Assembly: GCA_950022655.1 (NCBI GenBank)
Contig: OX465580.1
Coordinates: 127,269,016 to 127,333,015 of the forward strand
Direction of reading: 5' to 3'
Length of the DNA stretch: 64,000 bases
DNA from: Alentia gelatinosa
Taxonomy: Eukaryota; Annelida; Polychaeta; Phyllodocida; Polynoidae
In this document: positions 63,613 through 64,000 of the stretch, piece by piece
Numbering within the stretch: position 1 is the stretch's first letter
Layout of the letters: every line of letters begins with the position of its first letter
Program-made: the position numbers and the translations under genes
The notes under the pieces: generated by a model
Told to the model about the DNA's origin: nothing
Database searches by the model: none
What the model saw: the letters and a program-made list of their open reading frames with translations, nothing else

Positions 63613-64000
63613 TTTATTATCCACCTAATACAAAGTGTCCATAGAAAACACATAGGGAGTTTGTATGGACATACCCGGTGCATACAGATATGTTGTATGC
63701 TCCGGGTGGCGCATACGAAAAAATAGTGCGTGGGGAAAAATAGTGCATAACTAAAACGAACTGATATCGACTTGCCACCTACCCAGAAAAGGTGGATAAT
63801 AAATACAATATAGACTGGTTTCAGATAAAAGCGGTTGTATGCTCCTCGGAGTTGACTCTACGCAATATCCTCGCATACGCTCGGATATTACTACGCGTCA
63901 ACTCCTCGGAGCATACGGCCGCTTGTATCGGAAACCAGTCAATATTGTGTATGTATACACTGGGTATGGTGATACACACTCCATGTGTGGTGGTTTTGTT

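Overview
The window is animal (metazoan) nuclear DNA. It holds two intron-rich, tail-to-tail genes whose exons end in GT..AG introns, embedded in a very dense carpet of short palindromic repeats and AT microsatellites. Nothing bacterial or organellar is visible. The repeat spectrum (many MITE-like families, PIF/Harbinger- and TTAA-type ends) and the ABCC1-like sequence suggest a marine invertebrate, but the species cannot be fixed from sequence alone.

Gene 1 (+ strand, about 6,560-38,580) encodes a small type I membrane protein with a signal peptide, one CUB domain, one LDL-receptor class A module, a transmembrane segment and a short basic tail. Six exons (20,910-37,887) join in consistent phase. 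A seventh, first coding exon is proposed at 6,896-6,926 behind a TATA-like box, which would make a protein of 251 aa. The architecture resembles LDLRAD2 or a reduced NETO protein.

Gene 2 (- strand, 62,386 down to 41,492) is the 3' part of an ABCC/MRP (ABCC1-like) full transporter. Fifteen exons, all in phase, encode 822 residues from just before the NBD1 Q-loop through the second transmembrane domain and NBD2 to the stop codon. The 5' part (TMD0, TMD1 and the NBD1 Walker A) lies beyond the right edge.

Most of the rest is repeats: left flank 1-6,500; the proposed 14-kb first intron 6,927-20,909; the other introns; and the space between the genes, 38,600-41,490. The most striking observation is structural. 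Many otherwise different foldback families carry the same small hairpin at their centre, arm-GA-GGC-loop-GCC-GA-arm, often with the GCGAAGC sequence known to form an exceptionally stable DNA mini-hairpin. Two further families have the same GA/GA opposition at their tip around a different stem. Other points are foldbacks built from reiterated CGACAA words, repeats lying against splice sites of the ABCC gene (including a donor partly built from a repeat and a duplicated acceptor), nested insertions with TTA duplications, and a 73-bp minisatellite grown from the end of one repeat family.
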